From DATILI01 sp035476635 (GTDB lineage: Bacteria > Pseudomonadota > Gammaproteobacteria > Burkholderiales > Burkholderiaceae_C), in assembly GCA_035476635.1 (NCBI GenBank), contig DATILI010000059.1:1-25568 (forward strand): DNA of 25,568 nt, written 5' to 3'. The notes under the pieces were generated by a model. That model was not told the origin of the DNA and made no database searches. It worked only from the letters and a program-made list of their open reading frames with translations. Made by a program: the position numbers and the translations under genes. Below, one piece after another: positions 14,212-22,157 of the stretch (positions are counted from its first letter, which is position 1; the number at the start of each line of letters is the position of its first letter).

Positions 14212-16289
14212 GCTGCCTGCGGGTCTGACTGCAATGCCCGCACAGCGGGCAGCAGGCGTTCCACCTGGTCCAGCGGCACGCGCTCGGCGCCGGGTGCCAA
14301 GGTCGCCAGCGCGCTGAGTGTTTCGGTGGAAACACGCCCTACCACCCGGCTCAGGTCGCTGAACCGCACGCCCTGGCGCACGAGAAACGCCACATAGGTG
14401 TAGCGCAGGACCTCGGGCGTGATCGAGGCGGGCTGCTCCAGATGCCCATCGTAGGCGCTGGAGGTCACGATGGAGGCGAGGTCTTCGCCATCCATCGGCT
14501 GGCCCTTGGCGTTGGGGAAGAGTGGCGCGGTGCCGCTTGCCGGGGCTAGCGTGCCCAGCAGTTCCAGCAGCGGACGCGGCAGCGGCAGGGCGCGGCCGGC
14601 GTCGCCCGGCACACGCAGATTGCGGGCGGCGGTGTCGACATCTTCCACCTTGAGCGCGATCAGCTCAGGCCCGGTCAAGCCGTACAGCAGGTAGATCAGC
14701 GCGGCCAAATTCTCGGGGGCTGCCGCGCGCAGCAAGCCCTGCACTTCGCTGGGCAGCAGTTCGCGCGGAGCCGAGCGCAGCAGCAGTTGCGGGTCTTGCG
14801 CGGACGATGTCAACGCGGGCCCGGCCGCCGGCGCCATGCCCGGCAGGCCTGGCGCCGCCGGATACGGCACGGCCATCCATGGCTGCGGCATGATGACCGT
14901 GGTTGGCCCCACGGGCGCGGCTTCGGTGCGGTTGAAGAACTCGACAAACCAGACCGCCAGGAATCCCAGCAATAGCGATGCGGCCACGCTGATGGCCGCG
15001 TCGCGCGTATACAGGGGCTTCAAGGGCGTATCTGGCGCTGCAGCCGGTTCGACCACCAGCACACGGGGCTTGCGCGTGCCTTCGGTCGCTTCCAGCGCCA
15101 GCACTTTTTGCCGGGCCGCCTGGCGCATCTGCTCCAGGCCCTGCAGTTCTTCCTGCATACCCTTGAATTCACTGAAGCGCCGGCTGAATGCCTGCACCGT
15201 CTGCCGGTCGTCGGCCAGCTGCTGCTGCAGGCGCTGGGTGGTGGCGCGCGCGCCGGCGGCTTCTTCCCGGGCTTCAGCCAGGGCACCTTGCTGGCCCTTC
15301 ACGCGTTCCGTCTCAAGCTGTTGCTCCAGGTTGGTGATGCGTATTTTCATGGCCTTGGCGTTCGGGTCCATCTCCAGGTATTGCGGTGTGAACTGGCGCT
15401 CCAGCGCCCGCCATTCCTCGCGCATCTGCGACAGGCGCTGTTCAATCGCCGACACCGTCGGATTCACCTTCAATTGCGGCGCAGACTTGTTTTGGGCGAT
15501 GGCCTGCTCAATGGCGCGCGCCTTGCCTTCGGCCACCGCCTCGCGCTCGGTGGCCGTGCTCAGCGACGTGCCCAGGCCCTTCAGGCGCGACAGGGTCTGG
15601 TTTTCGTCACGCTCGGCGGAAACGATGTCCGAACGCAGGCGAAACCCCTCGACCGCGCGCTTTTTCTCGCCCAGCCGGGACTCGATGACCTTGGCCTCCT
15701 CGCGGGCCTGATCCAGATCGGTCTGCGCGGTGGTGGTGCCGGTTGCCGCCTGTTCCTCGCGGTAGACGTCGATGACGGCGTTGATCAGCCGGGTCAGCAA
15801 GGCGCGTTCCGGCCCCTGCGCCTCCAGTTGCACCACATTCGTGTCCTGTACGCGCGTGACGGTGAGCATCTCCTGCACCGCCAGCACGGGGTCGGCCCCG
15901 AGGCCGCGCAATTCGCCCTGGTCCTGCAGCCGCTTGACGACTTTTTCCAGCAGGGGCCGACTATTGAGAATCTGCAGCTCCACCAGCAGGGCTTGCGGAT
16001 TGTCCGAACGCGCCGGGGCCGCCGCCGAGGAGGCGCCGCCAACCGTCGGTACTTTCTCCGAGGGCATGACCTGGATTCGCGCGCTGGCCGAGTAGACGGC
16101 CGGACGCATGTAGGTGTAGGTCAGGCTGAGCACCGCGCACAGCAGGAAAACGCTGAAGAACACCAGCACCCGCCGACGCATGCGCCCGCTTCGGGATGGT
16201 GCTTGCGAAGGCGCGTGGCCATAGCCGCCGGTAGAGGAATCGGCGCCGCCAGAAAGGAAATGCGGGGATCGGATGGTTTGGTCTCGCAC
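14202..16289 (-). CDS. Wzz/GumC-like polysaccharide chain-length regulator with C-terminal inactive tyrosine-recombinase-like domain
   Basis: This protein has about 695 residues. A cytoplasmic N-tail is followed by transmembrane segment 1 (about 40-60, RRVLVFFSVFLLCAVLSL) and a Wzz-type periplasmic region starting YSASARIQVMPSE. A long coiled coil (about 190-400) follows, then transmembrane segment 2 (about 432-450, ISVAASLLLGFLAVWFVEFF) and a Pro/Ala-rich linker (about 456-500). Residues about 508-665 align with the catalytic domain of XerC/XerD-type recombinases: ELLPSEVQGLLRAA, YLLYGLTGPELIALKVEDVD, RALPLPRPLLELL, PLFPNAKGQPM, ITPEVLRYTYVAFLVRQGV and GRVSTETLSAL. All catalytic residues but one Arg are replaced. 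The domain occupies the place of the tyrosine kinase in Wzc-like proteins. I chose GTG 16289 because GGGAG lies 8 nt upstream; a TTG at 16295 is in frame. TATATT (about 16363-16368, minus strand) could be a -10. No polysaccharide synthesis genes are adjacent. Confidence 0.82.
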   Translation of the reverse strand: MRDQTIRSPHFLSGGADSSTGGYGHAPSQAPSRSGRMRRRVLVFFSVFLLCAVLSLTYTYMRPAVYSASARIQVMPSEKVPTVGGASSAAAPARSDNPQALLVELQILNSRPLLEKVVKRLQDQGELRGLGADPVLAVQEMLTVTRVQDTNVVQLEAQGPERALLTRLINAVIDVYREEQAATGTTTAQTDLDQAREEAKVIESRLGEKKRAVEGFRLRSDIVSAERDENQTLSRLKGLGTSLSTATEREAVAEGKARAIEQAIAQNKSAPQLKVNPTVSAIEQRLSQMREEWRALERQFTPQYLEMDPNAKAMKIRITNLEQQLETERVKGQQGALAEAREEAAGARATTQRLQQQLADDRQTVQAFSRRFSEFKGMQEELQGLEQMRQAARQKVLALEATEGTRKPRVLVVEPAAAPDTPLKPLYTRDAAISVAASLLLGFLAVWFVEFFNRTEAAPVGPTTVIMPQPWMAVPYPAAPGLPGMAPAAGPALTSSAQDPQLLLRSAPRELLPSEVQGLLRAAAPENLAALIYLLYGLTGPELIALKVEDVDTAARNLRVPGDAGRALPLPRPLLELLGTLAPASGTAPLFPNAKGQPMDGEDLASIVTSSAYDGHLEQPASITPEVLRYTYVAFLVRQGVRFSDLSRVVGRVSTETLSALATLAPGAERVPLDQVERLLPAVRALQSDPQAAQA

Positions 16290-16421
16290 TGCCAATGCTC
16301 CCGTTTTTGAACTATGGAATCAACGCCAGCGCGATTCAAAATCCACGCGCGGCAACACGCCAATATAAACCGGCTTGAAGTCCGACAGGTAACAGGCTGC
16401 GAGTGGAGGCTCGAAATCGCC

Positions 16422-17798
16422 CTACAACGCGTCAAAAGTGACGCTGGCGACCAGCCCTCGCCCGTGGGGCCCGGTGCCGAGTTCAAAGCGCGCGTTCATC
16501 AGCCTGGCGTACTGCGCAACGATCGGTAGGCCCAGCCCCGCGCCCTGGCCCAATGTATGCCCTGCCTCCCCTTGCGCCCAGCGCTGGGTCAGCCTTGCGC
16601 GCATGTCCTCGGGCAGTCCCGGGCCGTTGTCGATGACGGCAAGCGAAACCCCGGACCGCTCCTGGGCGAGCGCCACCGTGACGCTGGTCGTGGCGCTCGC
16701 AGGATCCAGTCCGTAGCGCAAGGCGTTGTCGATGAGGTTGTTCAGGATGCCTTCGACCAGCGTGACGTCTGCCGCCACCCGAACCGGGTTCTCGGCGCCG
16801 CGCGCGCCCAGGTCGACGTTGGCTGCGTCGGCGCGCGGAAGAAAGCGCAGCACCGCATCGCGCACCATGTCGTCCAGCGCAATCGCTTCGAGCCGCATGC
16901 CGGGATTGGCCTCGTCGGCCAGCGCCAGCGCGAGCAGCTGGTCCACCAACCGGCTGGCGCGCGCCTGGCTGCTGGCAATGCCCTCGAGCTGCACGCGCCA
17001 GGCCTGTGGATCTTTCTGCGCCAGCCCATACTCGGCCAGCGCCCGGATGCCGGCCAGCGGCGTACGCAGCTCGTGCGCAATATTGCCGGCAAACTCCCTT
17101 TGCGTCCGCGCGCTCTGGTCCAGCCGCCCCAACAGCGAATTGACAGCCACGCCAAGCCGCTCGACATCCCGCGTCGTTGCCGATACCGGCACAAACGTCA
17201 AATCATGGGCATCGCGCTGGTCGACCGCCTGCTGCAGTTGCGCCAGCGGCTGCAGGTCGCGCTGGATCGTGCCACGCAGCCACAGTGCAAGCAGCAACAG
17301 CAAGACCAGCTGCGGCCCGATGGAATACATCAGCAGGCGTTGCAGCAAGGTGCTGCGGCTCAAGGTCGTCTGCGCCATGACCACATCGAACGCGGCCGGC
17401 TCGTCGCGGTGCAGGGTCACGGTGCGCAACGGCCGGCCGCGGTAGGTGAAATCGGCAAACCGGTAGACAGCGGCGTCGGGCAAGCGCGGCGGATGCAAAT
17501 CCGGATTTCCGGCCACCAGCGTGCCGTCGGACTGCAGGACCGCGAAAAAAACGGATTCGACCTGGTCGAACAGCACCGTGTTGACTTCGCGCGGCGTCAG
17601 GCTCAACTCCAACTTGCCGTCGTGCAGCTTCACGTTCGCCGCCATCAGGTAGGCGTCGTCCAGCAGCGAGCGGTCGAACGCCTGTTGCGTGAAGAAACTG
17701 GCAATGGCCAGCGCCGTCAACGTGCCGGCAAGCCAGGTCAGCGCCAGTGGCACCATGACGTGGCGCAGGACGCGCGCGCGCAGCGAGGGCTTGCTCAG
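16422..17798 (-). CDS. tctE: Sensor histidine kinase, TctE-like
   Basis: This two-transmembrane sensor kinase has about 458 residues. The first segment contains LALTWLAGTLTALAIASFF, then a periplasmic sensor region of about 120 residues, then LVLLLLLALWL. The kinase core has the H-box EFAGNIAHELRTPLAGIRAL (phospho-His near 242), the N-box LNNLIDNALRYG (about 349) and the G-boxes DNGPGLP and GAGLGLPIV. The first ATG is at 17756 and has no ribosome binding site. A CTG at 17798 overlaps the regulator stop by two bases, has GGAGG exactly 7 nt upstream, and adds SKPSLRARVLRHV, a normal basic N-tail. I therefore place the start at CTG 17798; an annotator restricted to standard starts would use 17756. 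It pairs with the response regulator upstream and probably senses carboxylates. Confidence 0.88.
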   Translation of the reverse strand: MSKPSLRARVLRHVMVPLALTWLAGTLTALAIASFFTQQAFDRSLLDDAYLMAANVKLHDGKLELSLTPREVNTVLFDQVESVFFAVLQSDGTLVAGNPDLHPPRLPDAAVYRFADFTYRGRPLRTVTLHRDEPAAFDVVMAQTTLSRSTLLQRLLMYSIGPQLVLLLLLALWLRGTIQRDLQPLAQLQQAVDQRDAHDLTFVPVSATTRDVERLGVAVNSLLGRLDQSARTQREFAGNIAHELRTPLAGIRALAEYGLAQKDPQAWRVQLEGIASSQARASRLVDQLLALALADEANPGMRLEAIALDDMVRDAVLRFLPRADAANVDLGARGAENPVRVAADVTLVEGILNNLIDNALRYGLDPASATTSVTVALAQERSGVSLAVIDNGPGLPEDMRARLTQRWAQGEAGHTLGQGAGLGLPIVAQYARLMNARFELGTGPHGRGLVASVTFDAL

Positions 17799-18484
17799 AG
17801 ATCCGCCTCCAGCACATAGCCCAGGCCCCGCAAGGTGCGGATACGCACACCCGAGCCGGCCAGCCGCTTGCGCAGGCGCGAGATGAAGACTTCCAGCGCG
17901 TTGTCGCCCAGCGCTTCGTCGAATTCGGAAAGCTTGTTCGAGAGCGCGCGTTTGTTGAGTACGCGCCCGGCCGGAGTCATGAGCTCGCTCAGCACTTCAA
18001 ACTCGCGTGCCGGCAAGTCCAGCGCCTGGCCGGCCAGCAAAAACCGCCGCCCTTTGCGGTCCAGCGTGAGGCCGCCCAGCTCAGCCAGGTCGTCCGTGCC
18101 TTGGGCGCGCCGCTGCAGGGCGCGCAGCCGCGCTTCCACTTCGGCAAGGTCAAAGGGCTTGCCCAGGTAGTCGTCGGCACCGGCGTCCAGGCCCGCGATG
18201 CGCTCGGCGGTCTGGTTGCGCGCGGTCAGGATCAGCACCGGCGTGCGGTCGCCACGGGCACGCGCATTGCGCAGGGCGCGCAGGCCGCTGCCCAGGCCGC
18301 TCTGGGGGTGGCCAGTCAACGGCAGGTTCAGGTCCAGCAGCACCGTATCGAACGGTTGCACTTGCCAATAGTGCTCCGTCTCTTCAAGGTTCTCGGCAAC
18401 GTCGACGCGGTGGCCCGCATCACTCAGGCTGCGCACCATCACATGGCGCAGAACGGCATCGTCTTCAACCAACAGGATTCGCAT
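17795..18484 (-). CDS. tctD: OmpR/PhoB-family response regulator, TctD-like
   Basis: The 229 residues comprise a receiver domain (MRILLVEDDAVLRHVMVRSL, phospho-Asp in TVLLDLNLPLTG near 55, Thr in LILTARN, Lys in LGKPFDL) and a C-terminal winged helix ending LRKRLAGSGVRIRTLRGLGYVLEADL. The insertion HPQSGLGSGLRALRNARA after the phosphorylation loop is longer than in PhoB but seen in this TctD/QseB-like branch. The frame extends to 18628, but MRILLVEDD at 18484 is the natural start; only a weak GAAGAA precedes it. The regulator diverges from tctB and is followed by its kinase, so it most likely activates tctBA. A pair of GTCAG repeats 11 bp apart (18546-18561) lies in the divergent region. Confidence 0.92.
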   Translation of the reverse strand: MRILLVEDDAVLRHVMVRSLSDAGHRVDVAENLEETEHYWQVQPFDTVLLDLNLPLTGHPQSGLGSGLRALRNARARGDRTPVLILTARNQTAERIAGLDAGADDYLGKPFDLAEVEARLRALQRRAQGTDDLAELGGLTLDRKGRRFLLAGQALDLPAREFEVLSELMTPAGRVLNKRALSNKLSEFDEALGDNALEVFISRLRKRLAGSGVRIRTLRGLGYVLEADL

Positions 18485-18543
18485 TTCTTCACTGCCAAGA
18501 GCCCGCGCAAAAGCCTCTGGGTACGCACTACCACTTATGGCTT

Positions 18544-18561
18544 CAGTCAGTTGGCGGTCAG
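18544..18561. promoter_or_regulatory. Paired 7-mers at 11-bp spacing in the tctD/tctB intergenic region
   Basis: CAGTCAG (18544-18550) and CGGTCAG (18555-18561) are separated by 4 bp, the usual layout of an OmpR/PhoB-family regulator site. They lie 60-77 bp upstream of tctD and about 110 bp upstream of tctB. A binding role for the TctD-like regulator is inferred from position and layout only. Confidence 0.4.
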
Positions 18562-18670
18562 CCCCTGTAACCGATAAACAAGCCTTTGAGCATACGCCAA
18601 GCGGCACTCTCCCAAAAGCGAAACGCAAGCGGGGCGGAGCCGCAGCTCCAATCCTGTCGAGGAGACATTC

Positions 18671-19159
18671 TTGAAACCCAAGAGCCAGAAAGACTTTTTC
18701 TCCGGCCTCATGTTCGGCGCCGTCGGCGGCGCCTTTGCCTGGGGCGCCACCACCTACAACGTCGGCGAGGGCGCGCGCATGGGCCCCGGCTACTTTCCGC
18801 TGATGCTGGGCATTGTGCTGGCGGTGATGGGCGTCGTGATCATGCTTCAGTCCCTGGCCGCCAAAGTCGAGGGCGGTGACCGTATCGGCAAATGGGCCTG
18901 GAAGCCGCTGGCTTACGTGCTGGGTGCCAACCTGGCGTTTGGCGTCCTGCTCGGCGGGCTGCCCAGCATCGGGGTTCCGGCCATGGGCCTGATCATCGCC
19001 ATCTACGCGCTGACCATCATCTCCAGCATGGCTGGCGACAACTTCAAGCTGCGCGACGTTCTGATCCTCGCCACGGTCCTGGCAGTGGGCAGCTACCTGG
19101 CTTTCATCGTTCTGCTCAAGCTGCAGATCCAGGTGTGGCCAACCTTCATCACCGGCTGA
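18671..19159 (+). CDS. tctB: Tripartite tricarboxylate transporter small membrane subunit, TctB-like
   Basis: This 162-residue membrane protein has four hydrophobic segments. The motif RMGPGYFPLMLGIVLAVMG near 36-55 is characteristic of TctB. The start is TTG at 18671, with GGAG six nt upstream and no better ATG in frame. It precedes tctA by 14 bp. TctB is the small integral-membrane partner of TctA; the complex takes a carboxylate from a Bug-type receptor. No tctC lies next to it, so the receptor must be elsewhere, perhaps one of the two Bug proteins in this window. Confidence 0.92.
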   Translation: MKPKSQKDFFSGLMFGAVGGAFAWGATTYNVGEGARMGPGYFPLMLGIVLAVMGVVIMLQSLAAKVEGGDRIGKWAWKPLAYVLGANLAFGVLLGGLPSIGVPAMGLIIAIYALTIISSMAGDNFKLRDVLILATVLAVGSYLAFIVLLKLQIQVWPTFITG

Positions 19160-19173
19160 AAAAGGACAATTCC

Positions 19174-20685
19174 ATGGAACTGCTTTCCAACCTGTCGCTC
19201 GGCTTTGGCGTCGCCTTCACGCCCATCAACCTCTTGTATGCCTTCATCGGCTGCGTGCTGGGCACGCTCATTGGCGTGCTGCCCGGCATCGGTCCGGTAG
19301 CCACCATTGCCATGCTGCTGCCAGCCACCTACGCCCTGCCCCCGGTGTCGGCGCTGATCATGCTGGCGGGCATCTACTACGGCGCCCAGTACGGCGGCTC
19401 CACCACCGCCATCCTGGTCAACCTGCCGGGCGAATCGTCTTCGGTGGTGACCTGTATCGACGGCTACCAGATGGCCCGGCAAGGGCGGGCCGGCCCCGCG
19501 CTGGCGGCGGCCGGTCTCGGCTCGTTCTTTGCAGGTTCGGTCGGTACCTTGATTCTCGCGGCCTTCGCACCGCCGCTGACTGAATTGGCCTTCAAGTTCG
19601 GCCCGGCCGAATACTTCTCGCTGATGATCCTGGGCCTGATCGGCGCGGTGGTGCTGGCCTCGGGCTCGTTGATCAAGGCCGTGGCCATGATCGTGCTGGG
19701 ACTGTTGCTTGGCCTGGTCGGCACCGACGTGAATTCGGGTGTGGCGCGCTTCTCGTTCGACATCCCCGAGTTGACCGACGGCATCGGCTTCGTCGTGATC
19801 GCGATGGGCGTATTCGGCTACGGCGAAATCATCAGCAACCTGGCGCAGCCCGAGCATGAACGCGAGGTGTTCACGGCCAAGGTGGTGGGCCTGTTCCCGA
19901 CCAAGGAAGACTTCAAGAACATGGCGCCCGCTGTCTTGCGCGGCACGACCCTGGGCTCCATGCTGGGCATCCTGCCAGGTGGCGGTGCCTTGCTGGCGGC
20001 CTTTGCGGCCTACGCCCTGGAAAAGAAGATCAAGATGAAGCCCGGCGAAATCCCGTTCGGCAAGGGCAACATCCGTGGCGTCGCTTCGCCTGAATCGGCC
20101 AACAATGCCGGTGCGCAGACTTCCTTCATCCCGCTGCTGACCCTGGGCATTCCGCCCAATGCCGTGATGGCGCTGATGGTCGGTGCCATGACCATCCACA
20201 ACATCCAGCCGGGCCCGCAGGTGATGACCAGCAATCCGCAGCTGTTCTGGGGCCTGATCGCCTCGATGTGGATCGGCAACCTGATGCTGGTGATCCTGAA
20301 CCTGCCGCTGATCGGCATGTGGATCAAGCTGCTGACCGTGCCCTACCGCTTCCTGTTCCCGGCGATCGTGCTGTTCTGCGCCATCGGCGTGTACTCGACC
20401 AACAACAACACCTTCGACATCTGGATGGTGGCGGCCTTCGGCTTCATCGGCTACTTGTTCGTGAAGCTCGGATGCGAGCCCGCGCCCTTGCTGTTGGGCT
20501 TCATCCTGGGGCCGATGATGGAAGAGAACCTGCGGCGCGCCCTGCTGCTGTCGCGCGGCGACTGGAGCGTGTTCGTCACGCGCGGCCTGTCGGCCGGCCT
20601 GCTGGCGGCGGCCGCCTTGCTGCTGGCAATCGTGCTGTTGCCCGCGGTGAAGAGCAAACGCGAAGAAGCGTTCGTCGAAGACTAG
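19174..20685 (+). CDS. tctA: Tripartite tricarboxylate transporter large membrane subunit, TctA-like
   Basis: This 503-residue polytopic membrane protein matches TctA throughout: LYAFIGCVLGTLIGVLPGIGPVATIAMLLP in the first 50 residues, YYGAQYGGSTTAILVNLPGE near 70-88, SMLGILPGGGALLAAFAAYALEKK near 268-290, and GNIRGVASPESANNAGAQTSFIPLLTLGIPP near 300-330. About eleven to twelve transmembrane segments are visible. It drives sodium- or proton-coupled uptake of a carboxylate. AAAGGA upstream supports ATG 19174; the longer upstream frame is antisense-like shadow over tctB. It ends at a strong terminator. Confidence 0.95.
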   Translation: MELLSNLSLGFGVAFTPINLLYAFIGCVLGTLIGVLPGIGPVATIAMLLPATYALPPVSALIMLAGIYYGAQYGGSTTAILVNLPGESSSVVTCIDGYQMARQGRAGPALAAAGLGSFFAGSVGTLILAAFAPPLTELAFKFGPAEYFSLMILGLIGAVVLASGSLIKAVAMIVLGLLLGLVGTDVNSGVARFSFDIPELTDGIGFVVIAMGVFGYGEIISNLAQPEHEREVFTAKVVGLFPTKEDFKNMAPAVLRGTTLGSMLGILPGGGALLAAFAAYALEKKIKMKPGEIPFGKGNIRGVASPESANNAGAQTSFIPLLTLGIPPNAVMALMVGAMTIHNIQPGPQVMTSNPQLFWGLIASMWIGNLMLVILNLPLIGMWIKLLTVPYRFLFPAIVLFCAIGVYSTNNNTFDIWMVAAFGFIGYLFVKLGCEPAPLLLGFILGPMMEENLRRALLLSRGDWSVFVTRGLSAGLLAAAALLLAIVLLPAVKSKREEAFVED

Positions 20686-20706
20686 GCGTCTTCATTGCCC
20701 CGAAAG

Positions 20707-20738
20707 AAAAAGAGCGCCACAAGGCGCTCTTTTTTTTC
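20707..20738. terminator. Bidirectional rho-independent terminator
   Basis: The perfect 8-bp stem AGAGCGCC (20711-20718) and GGCGCTCT (20723-20730) has loop ACAA, flanked by an A-run on the left and seven T on the right. It serves tctA on the plus strand and, through the A-run, the convergent deaminase operon on the minus strand, which ends at 20752. Confidence 0.95.
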
Positions 20739-20751
20739 CTGCAGAACATTC

Positions 20752-22149
20752 TCAGGCCGGCGTTCGCGCCCCCTGCGCCAGCGCCAGCGCCAGGGCGTTG
20801 TGCCGCTCCAGCAAAGGCTCCAGTTCCAAGGTGGCCAAGCGCCCTTCGCACACCACCACCTTGCCATTGACCACGGTGTAGGCTGCCTGCGGGCTTGCGC
20901 ACAGCATCAGTGCACCCACCGGGTCGTGCACGGCACCACCGGCAAAGCTCAGGGTGCGCAAGTCAAACAGCGCCAAGTCGGCGCACATGCCGGGCGCCAG
21001 GTGGCCGATGTCGCCGCGGCCCAGCACCTGCGCGCCGCCGCGCGTGGCAATCGCCAGCGCGTCGCGCGCCGTCATTTCAGAAGGGCCCTGGTCGCAACCA
21101 AAGGGTTCGAGCGAGCGGCCGACGCGCGCCAGCAGCATGGCCTGGCGCGCCTCATTGACCATGTGCGCGCCATCGTTGCTGGCGCTGCCGTCCACGCCCA
21201 GGCCCACCGGCACGCCGGCGTCGATCATCTTGCGGATCGGCGCGATGCCCGAAGCCAGGCGCATGTTGCTGCACGGGCAGTGGGCGACACCGGTCCTTGA
21301 TTTCGCAAACAGCTGCATGCCGGCGGGGTCGAGCTTGACGCAGTGGGCGTGCCAGACATCGTGGCCCAGCCAGCCCAGGTCCTGTGCGTATTCGGCCGGG
21401 GTGCAGTTGAACTTCTCGCGGCTGTAGGCGATGTCGTGGTCGTTCTCCGCCAGGTGGGTATGCAGCCGCACCTGGTAGGCCCGCGCCAGCCTGGCCGATT
21501 CGCGCATCAGGTCGCGGCTCACGCTGAAGGGCGAGCACGGCGCCACGCCCACGTTCACCATGGCGCCATGCGTGGTGTCGTGGTAGGCCTCGATCAGGCG
21601 CTGGGTGTCTTTCAGGATGAGGTCCTCGCGCTCCACCACGCGGTCGGGCGGCAGGCCGCCTTGCGACTGGCCCACGCTCATGCTGCCGCGCGTGGCGGTA
21701 AAGCGCATGCCGATCGCCTGCGCGGCTTCGATGCTGTCGTCCAGCCGAACGCCATTGGGGTAGATGTAGAGATGGTCGCTGCTGGTGGTGCAGCCGCTCA
21801 TCAGCAGCTCGGCCATGGCCACCTGGGTGGACACGCGCACCATCTCGGGCGTCAAGCCGGCCCAGATCGGGTACAGGCCGCGCAGCCATGAAAACAGCTC
21901 GGCATCCTGCACCTCGGGAATCGCCCGCGTGAGCGACTGGTACATGTGGTGGTGCGTGTTGATCAGGCCGGGCGTGACCAGGTGGCCGCGCGCGTCTATC
22001 ACTTCATCCGCGGTCTGCGGCAGGGCCGTGGCCGGCCCGACCTGCTCGATGCGGTGGCCGCGGATGAAGATCGATGCGTTGGCGAGTTCGCGGCGTGCGT
22101 CGTCGAAGGTCGCGATGCACTGGGCATTGCGAATCAGCAAAGTGGACAT
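20752..22149 (-). CDS. 8-oxoguanine deaminase (amidohydrolase superfamily)
   Basis: This 465-residue amidohydrolase has metal-binding motifs TPGLINTHHHMYQSLTRA (about 57-74), RLHTHLAEN (about 235), HAHCVKLD (about 270) and GLGVDGSASND (about 322). The block SGCTTSSDHLYIYPNG and the segment ATRGSMSVGQSQGGLPPD are characteristic of the 8-oxoguanine deaminase (Pseudomonas Pa0142-like) branch rather than classical guanine deaminase. It converts 8-oxoguanine to uric acid. ATG 22149 (MSTLLIRN) is preferred; the upstream ORF extension to 22188 lies inside puuD. The start is only 8 bp after the puuD stop, with AGG overlapping that stop, so the two are co-transcribed and the product is the substrate of PuuD. 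Confidence 0.9.
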   Translation of the reverse strand: MSTLLIRNAQCIATFDDARRELANASIFIRGHRIEQVGPATALPQTADEVIDARGHLVTPGLINTHHHMYQSLTRAIPEVQDAELFSWLRGLYPIWAGLTPEMVRVSTQVAMAELLMSGCTTSSDHLYIYPNGVRLDDSIEAAQAIGMRFTATRGSMSVGQSQGGLPPDRVVEREDLILKDTQRLIEAYHDTTHGAMVNVGVAPCSPFSVSRDLMRESARLARAYQVRLHTHLAENDHDIAYSREKFNCTPAEYAQDLGWLGHDVWHAHCVKLDPAGMQLFAKSRTGVAHCPCSNMRLASGIAPIRKMIDAGVPVGLGVDGSASNDGAHMVNEARQAMLLARVGRSLEPFGCDQGPSEMTARDALAIATRGGAQVLGRGDIGHLAPGMCADLALFDLRTLSFAGGAVHDPVGALMLCASPQAAYTVVNGKVVVCEGRLATLELEPLLERHNALALALAQGARTPA

Positions 22150-22157
22150 GGGGAAAC

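Noticed and set aside
14220..14765. Integrase-like sequence as evidence of a mobile element
   Set aside because: The domain is fused in frame to a membrane protein, lacks the catalytic residues, and no attachment sites, tRNA or phage genes are present.
15006..15013. Third GTATACAG occurrence
   Set aside because: It lies inside the Wzz-like coding region and lacks the AGT flank shared by the two urate-region sites; probably chance.
18892..19173. Upstream extension of the tctA frame
   Set aside because: It overlaps tctB in another frame; TctA homology and the ribosome binding site begin at 19174.
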